From an uncultured SAR116 cluster alpha proteobacterium (GTDB taxonomy: Bacteria; Pseudomonadota; Alphaproteobacteria; Puniceispirillales; Marisalimonadaceae), in the NCBI GenBank assembly GCA_902623995.1, contig CACNWE010000004.1, forward strand, positions 102,646 through 166,645: a stretch of 64,000 nucleotides of DNA, given 5' to 3'. Below are positions 37,253 through 45,931 of the stretch, piece by piece. The notes under the pieces were generated by a model. The model was not told where the DNA came from and did not search any database. It worked only from the letters and a program-made list of their open reading frames with translations. How positions within the stretch are numbered: position 1 is the first letter of the stretch; each line of letters begins with the position of its first letter. The position numbers and the translations under genes were made by a program.

Positions 37253-38261
37253 TTAAATCTCTGCAATTTTTTCCTAAGAGTAAATCATAGAATCTCTTCC
37301 ATTTTTCAGCATAATTACTTCTATTTACAACCCAGTCTATATGTTCAGAATGAGGTTTATTTGGATTTATCCTAATTCCCCACAAACCATCAACCTCATT
37401 AGGAACCGCTGAATATCTAACATCTGTTATTATATTTTTATCAATTCCTTTTCCAAGATAACCTTGAGAGAACCAATCAAATCTTTTAATATCTTTGTAT
37501 TGTTGGCTTTTTTTATTAAGATCCGAAAAATCAATTGAAAGATTAAGTTTCTTAATTTTTGTTCCTTGGCAGTACTCTGCTTTAGAAAATAATCTTACTG
37601 CATCAACATAGTAAAAATCATTATCCTCGTAGATTGTTTTCCATAAAAATAAATTTCCTAGACTAGGTTTTACAGTCATATTGTTACTTTCATGACCTCT
37701 AAAATTGGCAATTAATTTTCCAACGTATTCTGCACGATTTTCTTGAAAAGCACCAAAGGTAAGATAAATGAAAATATAAAAAATACCAAAAAGGGTGATA
37801 TATTTATTTTTCATAATTATTGAAAAAATAATAGCTAAAATTAGAGGAACACTTAAAAAAGGATCAACTACCGATACATAATTCCAAGAAATTCTTTCAT
37901 CAGAAAATGGCCAAAAAAGCTGCGTCCCATAACTTGTACAAGCGTCTAATAAACCGTGTGTAGCATAACCAAAGAAACTAAACAGATACGTTTCACCCCA
38001 ACTTAAATATTTTCTGAAAAGTATTCTTGAAAACAAAGTTACAATTAGAGCACCAATAGGTATGAAGATTATGGAGTGTGTGAATTGTCTATGATATTCT
38101 AATTTTAATAGAGGATCCGAGGCAGATCTAATAAAAATGTCTAAATCAGGTGCTAAACCGGCAAGGCAACCTACTATTGATCCTACTAAAATTTTTTTCT
38201 TATTAGACATTGTTTGAGCAAAAATTGCGCCGAATGCCCCTTGAGTAACAGGATCCATCAT
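37245..38261 (-). CDS. Membrane-bound metal-dependent hydrolase (YdjM/DUF457-like)
   Basis: A 338-residue membrane protein. The N-terminus carries the family motif MDPVTQGAFGA, then LAPDLDIF and HRQFTHSIIF, whose Asp and His residues are proposed metal ligands. Helices follow around GALIVTLFSRIL, FSFFGYATHGLLDACTS and a later hydrophobic stretch (VPLILAIIFS). The C-terminal 150 residues form a soluble domain. Two adjacent ATG codons are possible starts. The substrate is unknown; family members are linked to phospholipid or membrane metabolism. Confidence 0.8.
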   Translation of the reverse strand: MMDPVTQGAFGAIFAQTMSNKKKILVGSIVGCLAGLAPDLDIFIRSASDPLLKLEYHRQFTHSIIFIPIGALIVTLFSRILFRKYLSWGETYLFSFFGYATHGLLDACTSYGTQLFWPFSDERISWNYVSVVDPFLSVPLILAIIFSIIMKNKYITLFGIFYIFIYLTFGAFQENRAEYVGKLIANFRGHESNNMTVKPSLGNLFLWKTIYEDNDFYYVDAVRLFSKAEYCQGTKIKKLNLSIDFSDLNKKSQQYKDIKRFDWFSQGYLGKGIDKNIITDVRYSAVPNEVDGLWGIRINPNKPHSEHIDWVVNRSNYAEKWKRFYDLLLGKNCRDLIN

Positions 38262-38304
38262 ATAACCAAAATTATTAAATAAACTATTTATACACTAAGT
38301 TGTC

Positions 38305-38334
38305 TTGACTGTTCATATTTTTTTCTTTTAACAT
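38305..38334 (+). promoter_or_regulatory. Possible sigma-70 promoter of the Baeyer-Villiger monooxygenase gene
   Basis: TTGACT (38305-38310) and TAACAT (38329-38334) are 18 nt apart, 28 nt before the start codon, in the divergent region between the monooxygenase and the membrane hydrolase. The -35 box is close to consensus, the -10 box is weak. Called by eye only; in an AT-rich genome chance matches are common. Confidence 0.3.
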
Positions 38335-38361
38335 ATTAAAAGAATTACAAGAGACTTTTTA

Positions 38362-39978
38362 ATGAACCAAAAAAAAATAAACAATAAAGATTATGACGCC
38401 ATAATCGTAGGGGCTGGTTTCTCAGGATTATACCAATTGATCTGTCTTCGTGACCAACTTAATCTTAATTGTGTAGTTTTAGAAACAGGAGATGATGTAG
38501 GTGGTACTTGGTATTGGAACCGATACCCAGGTGCTAGATGTGATACAGAAAGTCATGCCTATTCTTATTATTTTTCCGATGAATTATTAAAAGAGTGGAC
38601 ATGGTCAGAAAGATATCCAGGGCATGCTGAAATTAGAAGATATATGAATTTTGTTGCTAATAAATTTGATCTCAAAAAAGATATTCTTTTTCAACAAAAA
38701 GTTACTAGTGCAACTTTTAATAATAATGAAAAAAAATGGAAAGTAGTTTCTAATGAAAAAATAGAGTTTAATGCTAAGTTTCTTATTTCTGCAGTTGGTT
38801 GTTTGTCAAATGCTAATATTCCAAATATACAAGGATTAGAAAATTTTGAGGGAAATTACTACCACACTGGGAACTGGCCTAAAAATGGTGTTTCATTTGT
38901 TGGTAAAAATGTTGGCCAAATTGGAACTGGATCTACTGGTATTCAAGCTGTTCCTGTTATTGCTGAAGAAGCAAAATATTTAACTGTTTTCCAAAGAACT
39001 GCTAACTACAGTATTCCTGCAAGAAATAAACCTTTAACATCAGAATTTAAAAAACATGTAAAAGAAAATTCAAATATTTACAAAAAACTAGTTAAACGTA
39101 CACCTAATGCTCATCCTTTTGAAATAAGTAATCGTAAAGTTTCTGATGTAGATGAAGAAGAATTAAATGAAATTTATGAAAAGGCCTGGGAGATAGGAGG
39201 ACTTCAGTTTAGGGCAGTATTTAACGATTTAGTAACTAATATTGATGCTAATAAAACAGCCTCTGATTTTATAAAAAAGAAAATAAGAGAAACTGTTTCA
39301 AATAAAAAGTTTGCTTCAATATTGTCAGATATTGACCACCCTTATGCTGGGAAACGTCCACCCATAGACAGTAATTATTTTGAAACTTTTAACAGGGATA
39401 ACATCAATTTAGTTGATCTTCGTAGTGATCCTATTGAAAAAATAGACAAAACTGGAATTAAAACCAAAAATAATCATTTCGAATTAGATATAATTGTTTT
39501 TGCAACTGGCTATGACGCGATGACCGGACCATTGTTAAACATGAACATAACTGGAAAGAATAATTTAAAACTAAAGGATGCATGGAAAGAAGGGCCAAAA
39601 ACTTTTTTAGGTATTCAAGTTCCTGGATTTCCAAATTTGTTTACAATTACAGGGCCAGGTAGTCCATCAGTTTTAACAAATATGCCGATGGCTATTGAAC
39701 AACATGTAGAATGGATTAGAGATTGCATAAAATTTATGAATAAAAAGGATTATTCAACAATTGAAGCTAATACAAATTCTGCTGAGAAATGGGGTGCGGA
39801 GGTAAATTCAGTAGCCAATAAAACACTTTTACCCACTGTAAAACATTCTTGGTATTTAGGAGCAAACATTCCTGGTAAGCCAAGAGTTTTTATGCCTTAT
39901 GCAGGAGGTCTTCCAAGATATACTGAAGTGTGTGACACCATTAAAAATAACAATTATAAAGAATTCAATTTGAATTAG
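38362..39978 (+). CDS. Type I Baeyer-Villiger flavin monooxygenase
   Basis: A 538-residue FAD/NADPH monooxygenase. The FAD Rossmann loop GAGFSGLY lies near residue 18 and the NADPH loop GTGSTGIQAVP near 195. Between them is an exact match to the Baeyer-Villiger fingerprint FxGxxxHxxxWP, with Phe162, Gly164, His168, Trp172 and Pro173. GGTWYWNRYPGARCD is also typical of cyclohexanone-type members. It would insert oxygen next to a ketone carbonyl. It stands alone on its strand, so the substrate is unknown. Confidence 0.92.
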   Translation: MNQKKINNKDYDAIIVGAGFSGLYQLICLRDQLNLNCVVLETGDDVGGTWYWNRYPGARCDTESHAYSYYFSDELLKEWTWSERYPGHAEIRRYMNFVANKFDLKKDILFQQKVTSATFNNNEKKWKVVSNEKIEFNAKFLISAVGCLSNANIPNIQGLENFEGNYYHTGNWPKNGVSFVGKNVGQIGTGSTGIQAVPVIAEEAKYLTVFQRTANYSIPARNKPLTSEFKKHVKENSNIYKKLVKRTPNAHPFEISNRKVSDVDEEELNEIYEKAWEIGGLQFRAVFNDLVTNIDANKTASDFIKKKIRETVSNKKFASILSDIDHPYAGKRPPIDSNYFETFNRDNINLVDLRSDPIEKIDKTGIKTKNNHFELDIIVFATGYDAMTGPLLNMNITGKNNLKLKDAWKEGPKTFLGIQVPGFPNLFTITGPGSPSVLTNMPMAIEQHVEWIRDCIKFMNKKDYSTIEANTNSAEKWGAEVNSVANKTLLPTVKHSWYLGANIPGKPRVFMPYAGGLPRYTEVCDTIKNNNYKEFNLN

Positions 39979-39981
39979 TTG

Positions 39982-40458
39982 TTAATCATCAATGGTATTT
40001 TTTATTTGATTAATTTTAGTCCTAATTTTTTTCATTCTTTCTTCAAGAACGTTTTTCTTAGGCGGGTTATTTGAATCAAATTGGTCTAAAAGATTAGACA
40101 TTTCATTTGCTAATTCATTACTTTGTCTATTCGAGTCTAAAAGTCTTATCTGAGTTTTTCTAATTAATGCACTTAATACGACATTAGATTTAATCATTTT
40201 TGTAAAATATGACTTGGGTATTTTTTTTGCTACTAACTTTTGCGCACAAACTTTAGCAGTAACTGTTCTGGGAACGTTGAGTAAAATAGAAGTTTCACCA
40301 AATATTTCTCCCATGCCAAGCCTATTGAGTTTCAAGCCATCTTTGGTTTCAATATTCACATATCCTTCTAAAATTAAATATGCCTCAGAAGCTTCGTTTC
40401 CAGCTTCATATATTACTTCACCAGGTTCCCAAATTGCTGACTTACCATTGTCTTGCAT
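39982..40458 (-). CDS. Cyclic-nucleotide-binding domain protein
   Basis: A 158-residue protein with a single cNMP-binding domain (residues about 8-110: VIYEAGNEASEAYLILEGYV, then GMGEIFGETSILLNVPRTVTAKV, the phosphate-binding cassette). It has no helix-turn-helix; instead a helical C-terminal tail rich in Asn, Lys and Glu follows. It is therefore a stand-alone sensor or adaptor, not a Crp-type regulator. It is the last gene of the run carrying pobA-pcaHG, 33 nt after the small membrane protein. Confidence 0.85.
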   Translation of the reverse strand: MQDNGKSAIWEPGEVIYEAGNEASEAYLILEGYVNIETKDGLKLNRLGMGEIFGETSILLNVPRTVTAKVCAQKLVAKKIPKSYFTKMIKSNVVLSALIRKTQIRLLDSNRQSNELANEMSNLLDQFDSNNPPKKNVLEERMKKIRTKINQIKNTIDD

Positions 40459-40490
40459 CTAATACTCCTCCTGAAGAAAAAGTAAAAAAA

Positions 40491-40649
40491 TTACACGGGA
40501 ATATCTAATGGCTCCATCCAAAAAATGTATCCATAAAATATCAAGTAACAATAAAATAATAAATAAGCCCACCATGGTTTAGGCTTAAAAGTTTTGCTTT
40601 TTTCTTCAATAACCTCTAATTCTTCTTTATAATTTTTATAATAATTCAT
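40491..40649 (-). CDS. Small single-span membrane protein in the pob/pca operon
   Basis: A 52-residue reading frame with an ATG and a TAA stop. The N-terminal half is charged (YKNYKEELEVIEEKSK); then KPKPWWAYLLFYCYLIFYGY forms an aromatic-rich membrane helix at about residues 26-45, and a short tail ends DIPV. It fits neatly between pcaG (48 nt) and the cNMP-binding gene (32 nt), and neither strand offers any other gene there. I do not know the family. The codon use and topology make it likely to be real. Confidence 0.6.
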   Translation of the reverse strand: MNYYKNYKEELEVIEEKSKTFKPKPWWAYLLFYCYLIFYGYIFWMEPLDIPV

Positions 40650-40697
40650 CATAAAATTTGATCTACCCAATTAACTTCTCCACCATAAATTTAAATT

Positions 40698-41273
40698 TTA
40701 AATATCTAAAAATATTGTTTCTTCTTCACCTTGTAAAAATATATCAAATAAATAACTATGCTTAGAAATTTTTTTGGCAATTAAACAATTTACATTACAA
40801 TTATTTATTATAGATAGAAGTGGATCATTTTTCAATTCATCACCTTCAAAATATATTCGAGTATTAAGTGTCATATTAAGGCCTCTTGAGGAAATAGATA
40901 ATGAAATATGTGGGCTATGAATTTTTCCGTCAAATCCCTTAAATGATCCAGGTTTAACGGTTTTCAATATAAACTTTTTTGTCAAATTATTTGGAATAAA
41001 CCGAGCAAACCCACTTTCTTCTTTGAATTCTCCTTTTTCATCACACTGCCAAGTTTCTAGCATGACATCATCTAAAGCAACACCATTACCGTCAAAAACA
41101 GAACCTTCAATAGTTATTAATTCGCTTTCATTTTTATTCTTAAATGGTATTTTCCCTAAATCGTTTTGATAAAGTTTTTCAATTTTAATTGCATTAGGCA
41201 TACAACCTATATGAAGAAAAGGGCCTGCAGTTTGAAAAGGTGTTTCATCAAGGATTTCTTTTGAAGTACTCAA
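40698..41273 (-). CDS. pcaG: Protocatechuate 3,4-dioxygenase, alpha subunit
   Basis: Alpha chain of the intradiol dioxygenase that opens protocatechuate to 3-carboxy-cis,cis-muconate. TPFQTAGPFLHIG near the start, VMLETWQCDEKGEF and the C-terminal LQGEEETIFLDI are family features. I prefer the TTG at 41273, one base after the pcaH stop and with AGAAGG upstream, which gives an N-terminus like that of known PcaG; a TTG at 41300 would add nine residues. The alpha chain lacks the iron ligands, as usual. Confidence 0.92.
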   Translation of the reverse strand: MSTSKEILDETPFQTAGPFLHIGCMPNAIKIEKLYQNDLGKIPFKNKNESELITIEGSVFDGNGVALDDVMLETWQCDEKGEFKEESGFARFIPNNLTKKFILKTVKPGSFKGFDGKIHSPHISLSISSRGLNMTLNTRIYFEGDELKNDPLLSIINNCNVNCLIAKKISKHSYLFDIFLQGEEETIFLDI

Positions 41274-41274
41274 A

Positions 41275-42000
41275 TCAAAGGCCTTCTCTTCTATTTTCAA
41301 AATATGTTTGTTGAATTCCCCTTAAAACAATATTAAACTTATAAGCTAATAGATTTTGTGTATTTGATCTAGAGGTATCCAATGCCCCAATTAAACTTTT
41401 TTTTGCTTTTTCATCTGCAATAGAATTAACCATTGGGCAATGTTTTATGAGAGGATCGCCCTCAAAATACATTTGCGTTATTAATCTTTGTCCAAAACTT
41501 TTGCCAAATATAGAAAAATGAATATGCATTGGTCTCCACTCAATTCCTCGATTTGGATAAGGATATGGTCCAGGTTGAATAGTTAAAAATTCATAATAAC
41601 CACTTGATGTAGTCAAACACCTTCCACAACCAGCAAAATTAGGATCAATTGGTGCTATATTTTTATCATTATTGTGTAAATATTTACCAGCTGAGTTAGC
41701 TTGCCAAATTTCTATAAGTGCTCCTTCGATTGGATTAGAAAATTGATCAGATACATTTCCATAGACAATAATTTTATGACCAAGAGGAGAATTTTTATTT
41801 TTAGAAAAATTTAAGGTTAAATTGTTGTCTAGTTCACCAATAATATTTTTGTTAAAGATCGGCCCTAAAATTTCACTATCTGAGGATGGAAAAGAAATTT
41901 TTTTATTTTTAGGAGCTCTAAAAATACTAGATTTATAATCAGGAAAATCTACTTCTGGTTGTTTTTTATAATTTCTTCTAATTAGTGATTTAACATTCAT
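41275..42000 (-). CDS. pcaH: Protocatechuate 3,4-dioxygenase, beta subunit
   Basis: Iron-carrying chain, 241 residues from the ATG at 42000. Fe(III) ligands Tyr107, Tyr146 (PGPYPYPN), His159 and His161 (MHIHF) show exactly the spacing of Pseudomonas PcaH (39, 13 and 2). EGALIEIWQANSAGKYLH and NFAGCGRCLT are conserved. A TTG seven codons upstream is a less likely start. It lies between pobA and pcaG, giving the path 4-hydroxybenzoate to protocatechuate to ring cleavage. Confidence 0.95.
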   Translation of the reverse strand: MNVKSLIRRNYKKQPEVDFPDYKSSIFRAPKNKKISFPSSDSEILGPIFNKNIIGELDNNLTLNFSKNKNSPLGHKIIVYGNVSDQFSNPIEGALIEIWQANSAGKYLHNNDKNIAPIDPNFAGCGRCLTTSSGYYEFLTIQPGPYPYPNRGIEWRPMHIHFSIFGKSFGQRLITQMYFEGDPLIKHCPMVNSIADEKAKKSLIGALDTSRSNTQNLLAYKFNIVLRGIQQTYFENRREGL

Positions 42001-42038
42001 ACTTTTTCCCAAATTTACCAAATTATTTATGATTAAGG

Positions 42039-43208
42039 TTAATAAGGTAAACCAACGTAATTTTCTGCTAAAACTCTTTGAGATGCAACTGAATTTTCTA
42101 GATATTCTATTTCAGAGTCTTGTATTCGTTGATCAAAAGAAGACTGTTCCGGAAATTTATGAAAAGTTGTTGTCATCCACCAGCTAAATCTTATAGCTTT
42201 CCAAACTCTTGATAAGGCATTGTGCGAATACATTTTTAAATCATCATTTGTATTAAATTGGTAATATTTTTTTAAAGCGTTATGTAAATAATATACATCT
42301 GAAACAGCTAAATTTAGACCTTTGGCTCCAGTTGGAGGCACTATATGAGCAGCGTCACCAACTAAGAATAATTTTTCCCAACTCATAGGCTCACAAACAA
42401 ATGAACGCAGTGGAGCAATAGATTTTTCGATAGAATCTCCTGTTATAATTGTGTCTGCAGCTTCAGTTGGAAGTCTCTTTTTTAGTTCATCCCAAAATTT
42501 TTCATCTGTCCAGTGCTCAATTTTTTCAGTTATTGGAGTTTGTATGTAATATCTACTCAATTTTTTGTTTCTCATGGACGCTAGTGCAAAACCATTACCA
42601 TGATTTGCGTATATTAATTCATCACTTACTGGTGGCGTTTCTGATAAAATCCCTAACCAACCAAACGGATATATTCTTTCATAATTTTTAAGTATTGATT
42701 TTGGTATAATGCTTCTACTTACTCCATGAAAACCATCACAACCAGCGATCCAATCACACATAATTTTCTTTTCATTACCATTTTTTTTGAAAGTTACAAA
42801 TGGAGTTTCTGTATTAACAGCTTGAGGTAAAACATCCTCAGCATTATTTATTATTTCGCCGTTTTCTTTTTTTACTATGCTATATAAATCCTTAGTTACC
42901 TCTGTTTGCCCATAAACCGTTACATGTTTATTAGTTAGTTTTTTTAAATTAATTCTAAAACCATGATTTTTAAATGATAGTTGTATACCGTCATGTTTAA
43001 AACCTTCTCTTTCAAGCCTATTCGAAACACCAGCTTTTTTAAGCATTTCAATTGTTCCACTTTCCAAAACTCCAGCTCTAATTCTACCAGTAACATGTTC
43101 TTCTGATTGTTTTTCTAAAACTACATTATTAATGCCGTCAATAGACAAAAGTCTTGACAATAACAAACCTGACGGACCACCTCCAATTATTACAACATTT
43201 GTCCTCAT
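42039..43208 (-). CDS. pobA: 4-hydroxybenzoate 3-monooxygenase
   Basis: FAD-dependent hydroxylase, 389 residues, converts 4-hydroxybenzoate to protocatechuate with NADPH and oxygen. FAD loop GGGPSGLLLSRLL at about 9-21, GRIRAGVLESG near 41-51, CDGFHGVSR, and the second FAD motif LVGDAAHIVPPTGAKG near 283-298 all match PobA, as does the C-terminal ENYVGLPY. It lies upstream of pcaH, with the DUF4149-like membrane gene just before it. Confidence 0.96.
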   Translation of the reverse strand: MRTNVVIIGGGPSGLLLSRLLSIDGINNVVLEKQSEEHVTGRIRAGVLESGTIEMLKKAGVSNRLEREGFKHDGIQLSFKNHGFRINLKKLTNKHVTVYGQTEVTKDLYSIVKKENGEIINNAEDVLPQAVNTETPFVTFKKNGNEKKIMCDWIAGCDGFHGVSRSIIPKSILKNYERIYPFGWLGILSETPPVSDELIYANHGNGFALASMRNKKLSRYYIQTPITEKIEHWTDEKFWDELKKRLPTEAADTIITGDSIEKSIAPLRSFVCEPMSWEKLFLVGDAAHIVPPTGAKGLNLAVSDVYYLHNALKKYYQFNTNDDLKMYSHNALSRVWKAIRFSWWMTTTFHKFPEQSSFDQRIQDSEIEYLENSVASQRVLAENYVGLPY

Positions 43209-43231
43209 AATGATTAATCCTCAATTAATAA

Positions 43232-43618
43232 TTATTTTAAATAGGTCACTAACAAAACAATACTTCCAATTATCTGTAGAAGATTTATAAACACTGATAA
43301 TTTATGTAATTTGTTAAACTTACTTTCATCTCCCAAATCTTTCGATTTATTAATGATGGGCATTAAGACTTGCCTTGAGAAAACAAATCCAACCATAATA
43401 AGTAAAAAAATTAACATGGATAATTTATTGTCATAATATGTTGAAAGGGTTAGACCGATTGCGCTCAGAACAAAACCATAAAGATAATATTTTGGAAAAA
43501 AAATTCTAAGAAATTTAGATGACTGTTTTTCATCCAAGACTTTAAATACAGAAGTAGCTACCACTAATGGAAAAAAAATCATAAAACTTAATATTGCCGC
43601 AGCCACCAATGTTAACAA
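43232..43618 (-). CDS. DUF4149-like membrane protein
   Basis: A 128-residue protein with four membrane helices in two pairs. The first reads LVAAAILSFMIFFPLVVATSVFKVL and is followed by LRIFFPKYYLYGFVLSAIG, the arrangement of the DUF4149 (TMEM205-like) family. It starts at TTG with AGGAG 6 nt upstream. It lies 23 nt before pobA on the same strand, so it is first in the aromatic operon; a link to uptake is conceivable but not shown. Confidence 0.7.
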   Translation of the reverse strand: MLTLVAAAILSFMIFFPLVVATSVFKVLDEKQSSKFLRIFFPKYYLYGFVLSAIGLTLSTYYDNKLSMLIFLLIMVGFVFSRQVLMPIINKSKDLGDESKFNKLHKLSVFINLLQIIGSIVLLVTYLK

Positions 43619-43714
43619 TTTTCACTCCTGTCAAATGAATAATTTTTATTTTCTTATATCAATTATTATCATAAAGTATATTTTGTTTTAATAAAGTTTT
43701 CATGAGCAATAATA

Positions 43715-44257
43715 ATGAACAAAAATATCATACATTATTCTGTAGTTACATTAATTTCCGAAAAAGAAATAAAGAAACGCATTATTGAATTGGGCAAAGA
43801 TGTCAACCTTTTCTACAAGGAGACAAAAAAACTTTTAGTCGTTGGATTATTGAGAGGGTCTTTTGTATTTATTGCTGATTTAGTAAGAGAGCTTAAAATA
43901 CCTGTTGAAGTTGATTTTATGACTGCCTCTAGTTATGGAAACTCAATGCAATCTTCAAACAATATTAGAATTTTGACAGATTTAAATACCGATATTAAGA
44001 ACTTAGATGTACTATTAGTAGAGGATATTATTGATACAGGACACACTCTTAACCAAGTAATCAAGTTACTAAAAAGTAGGAGACCTAAAAGTTTAGAAGT
44101 ATGTTGCTTATTAAATAAATTTTCGCGACGGGAAACTGATATTGAAACTAAATGGGTAGGCTTTGATATTCCAGACGAGTTTGTTGTTGGTTATGGAATT
44201 GATTACGCACAAGATAATCGACATTTACCATTCATAGGTAAAGTGGTGCAAGAATAA
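43715..44257 (+). CDS. hpt: Hypoxanthine phosphoribosyltransferase
   Basis: Purine salvage enzyme joining hypoxanthine (or guanine) to PRPP, 180 residues. The PRPP motif VEDIIDTGHTL is at 102-112, GLLRGSFVFIADL near the N-terminus carries the pyrophosphate loop, and FVVGYGIDYAQDNRHLPFIG matches the C-terminal HPRT signature. The gene stands alone and is followed by a 12-bp inverted repeat. Confidence 0.93.
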   Translation: MNKNIIHYSVVTLISEKEIKKRIIELGKDVNLFYKETKKLLVVGLLRGSFVFIADLVRELKIPVEVDFMTASSYGNSMQSSNNIRILTDLNTDIKNLDVLLVEDIIDTGHTLNQVIKLLKSRRPKSLEVCCLLNKFSRRETDIETKWVGFDIPDEFVVGYGIDYAQDNRHLPFIGKVVQE

Positions 44258-44260
44258 GTT

Positions 44261-44323
44261 GGGAATAGCTTTAATTATTTACCTTATTTAGGATAATCGT
44301 GGAGATTTTAAAAAGCTATTCCC
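44261..44323. repeat. 12-bp inverted repeat with a 39-nt spacer
   Basis: GGGAATAGCTTT (44261-44272) and its exact reverse complement AAAGCTATTCCC (44312-44323) flank 39 nt in the space between the convergent hpt and 107-residue genes, beginning 4 nt after the hpt stop. No long T run follows directly on either strand, so it is not a classical intrinsic terminator. It could protect transcript ends or act as a structured 3' element; the function is unknown. Confidence 0.7.
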
Positions 44324-44366
44324 TTCATAGTGAGCTTTGCAAATTATATGCCAAAAAAATTTATAT

Positions 44367-44690
44367 TTATTCTATTTTACTAAAATCTTTTAAATCAATT
44401 CTAGGAGAGTATTCAACCTCACATTCTCCTTCTGTAAATGAGACTGTTCCTCCCATTTCTCGAATATCTTGCCAAAATTGATTAGTCCACCCAGCCCTTT
44501 GTTTGTTTACGTATTCCTTATCTTTGAAAAGATGAAATATCTCTATTGAGTTTTCGGTAACATTTGTAAAAGCTCTAATTATCATGTCTCCATCTTGAAA
44601 CATATCTTTGCTTCTACTTTTTAGGGCATTTATTATAGCCTCTTTTGCCAATTTATTTTGAAACTTGATTGATCTTGTCACAGCCCACAT
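44367..44690 (-). CDS. Conserved-looking small protein of unknown function
   Basis: A 107-residue soluble protein, MWAVTRSIKFQNKL at the start, with a strand-helix order and a conserved-looking centre (IIRAFTNVTENSIEIFHLF). There is no signal peptide or metal motif. The layout could suit an ABM-like dimeric barrel, which is inference only. The ATG has an excellent site (AGGAGG). It is the last gene after the zinc alcohol dehydrogenase on the same strand, 37 nt away. Confidence 0.65.
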   Translation of the reverse strand: MWAVTRSIKFQNKLAKEAIINALKSRSKDMFQDGDMIIRAFTNVTENSIEIFHLFKDKEYVNKQRAGWTNQFWQDIREMGGTVSFTEGECEVEYSPRIDLKDFSKIE

Positions 44691-44727
44691 TATTTCCTCC
44701 TATATAACTCTAAAAATTAAAATATTA

Positions 44728-45867
44728 TTACCCCCACGGTTTGATTACTATTTTTATTGCATCATCTATTCTTTCTCTTGCATATTTTAAAGCAGTAGGT
44801 AGTTCTGATAAATTGAAAGTATGAGTGTGTACTAGTTTTGCATTAAATCTTTTTTCTTTCATAAATTGCATAGCTCTGTGTGTAGCACTTTTACCCTCAC
44901 CTCTTATTCCAAACATATAAATATTATTTATAACCATATGTGGAATGTTAATTTGAACTGGTTTGTGAGGGAACGCAGCAAGGCATATTTTACCTCCTCT
45001 ATTTGTCATCATAATTGCATCATTCAAAGCTTCTTTTGTTCCTGCACACTCAATGACATAATCACAACCTTTTTCTCCAACTATTTTTTTTACACTTTGA
45101 ACAATATCTTTTTCATTCTTAACATTAAGCGTAAAATCTGCACCAAGCTGTCTTCCTATTTTAAGTCTACTTTCTCTAGTTCCAATTAATATTACTGGTC
45201 CTGCACCTAGAGCTTTTGCTACTGCAACACCTAATAATCCAATTGGACCAGGGCCAATTACAACTAAACTTTCCCCAGCTACTAATCCTCCTAATTCTGT
45301 AAGACCATACATTGTAGTTCCTGCTGTAACTACTAAGGTTGCTTCTTCATCTGACATACTATCTGGAACTTTTATAAGTGTATTTACATTATTTATAGCA
45401 TATTGTTTAAATCCACCATCTGTTGTAAATCCGTTTGCTCTGTGACCTTTATTTAAATTTCCATAATTTAGACCATAGTTATGGCATGAAGTATACATTC
45501 CCATCCTACATCTTTTGCATTGACCACAACCAGAATGAATTTCTACAGTCACCCTATCACCAATTTTAAATTCATCTACTGATGGTCCTAATGCTACAAC
45601 TCTACCCATGTACTCGTGTCCAGGAGTAAAGTTTTTATTAAATGGTAAACCACCTTCTATCAAAGCTGGCGGACCATGACTTATCACATCAAGATCTGTT
45701 GCGCAGATAGCTACTGCATCAATTTTTACTAAAACTTCTGCTTTACCAGGCATAACAATAGGCTTGTCAATTAACATCAGTTCATTGGGGTCTCCTAGGA
45801 CCCATGCTTTCATTTTTTTTGGTAAAGGAAACTTATCTGAGGTCTTACCATTAAATCTACCTGACAT
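44728..45867 (-). CDS. Zinc-dependent alcohol dehydrogenase, MDR family
   Basis: Medium-chain dehydrogenase of 379 residues. Catalytic zinc: Cys in AICATDLDV and His in GHEYMGRV. Structural zinc: the four cysteines of CGQCKRCRMGMYTSC. The NAD loop is GPGPIGLLGVAVAKALGAG. It resembles threonine/sorbitol-dehydrogenase-like members; residues ahead of the fold (MSGRFNGKTSDKFPLPKKMK) form an extra N-terminal stretch. The substrate alcohol is unknown. Confidence 0.9.
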   Translation of the reverse strand: MSGRFNGKTSDKFPLPKKMKAWVLGDPNELMLIDKPIVMPGKAEVLVKIDAVAICATDLDVISHGPPALIEGGLPFNKNFTPGHEYMGRVVALGPSVDEFKIGDRVTVEIHSGCGQCKRCRMGMYTSCHNYGLNYGNLNKGHRANGFTTDGGFKQYAINNVNTLIKVPDSMSDEEATLVVTAGTTMYGLTELGGLVAGESLVVIGPGPIGLLGVAVAKALGAGPVILIGTRESRLKIGRQLGADFTLNVKNEKDIVQSVKKIVGEKGCDYVIECAGTKEALNDAIMMTNRGGKICLAAFPHKPVQINIPHMVINNIYMFGIRGEGKSATHRAMQFMKEKRFNAKLVHTHTFNLSELPTALKYARERIDDAIKIVIKPWG

Positions 45868-45931
45868 TATAAATCCTAAATAAAATTTAATGAATCAATT
45901 TAACATAACATTTTTCAAATAAGATTAAATA

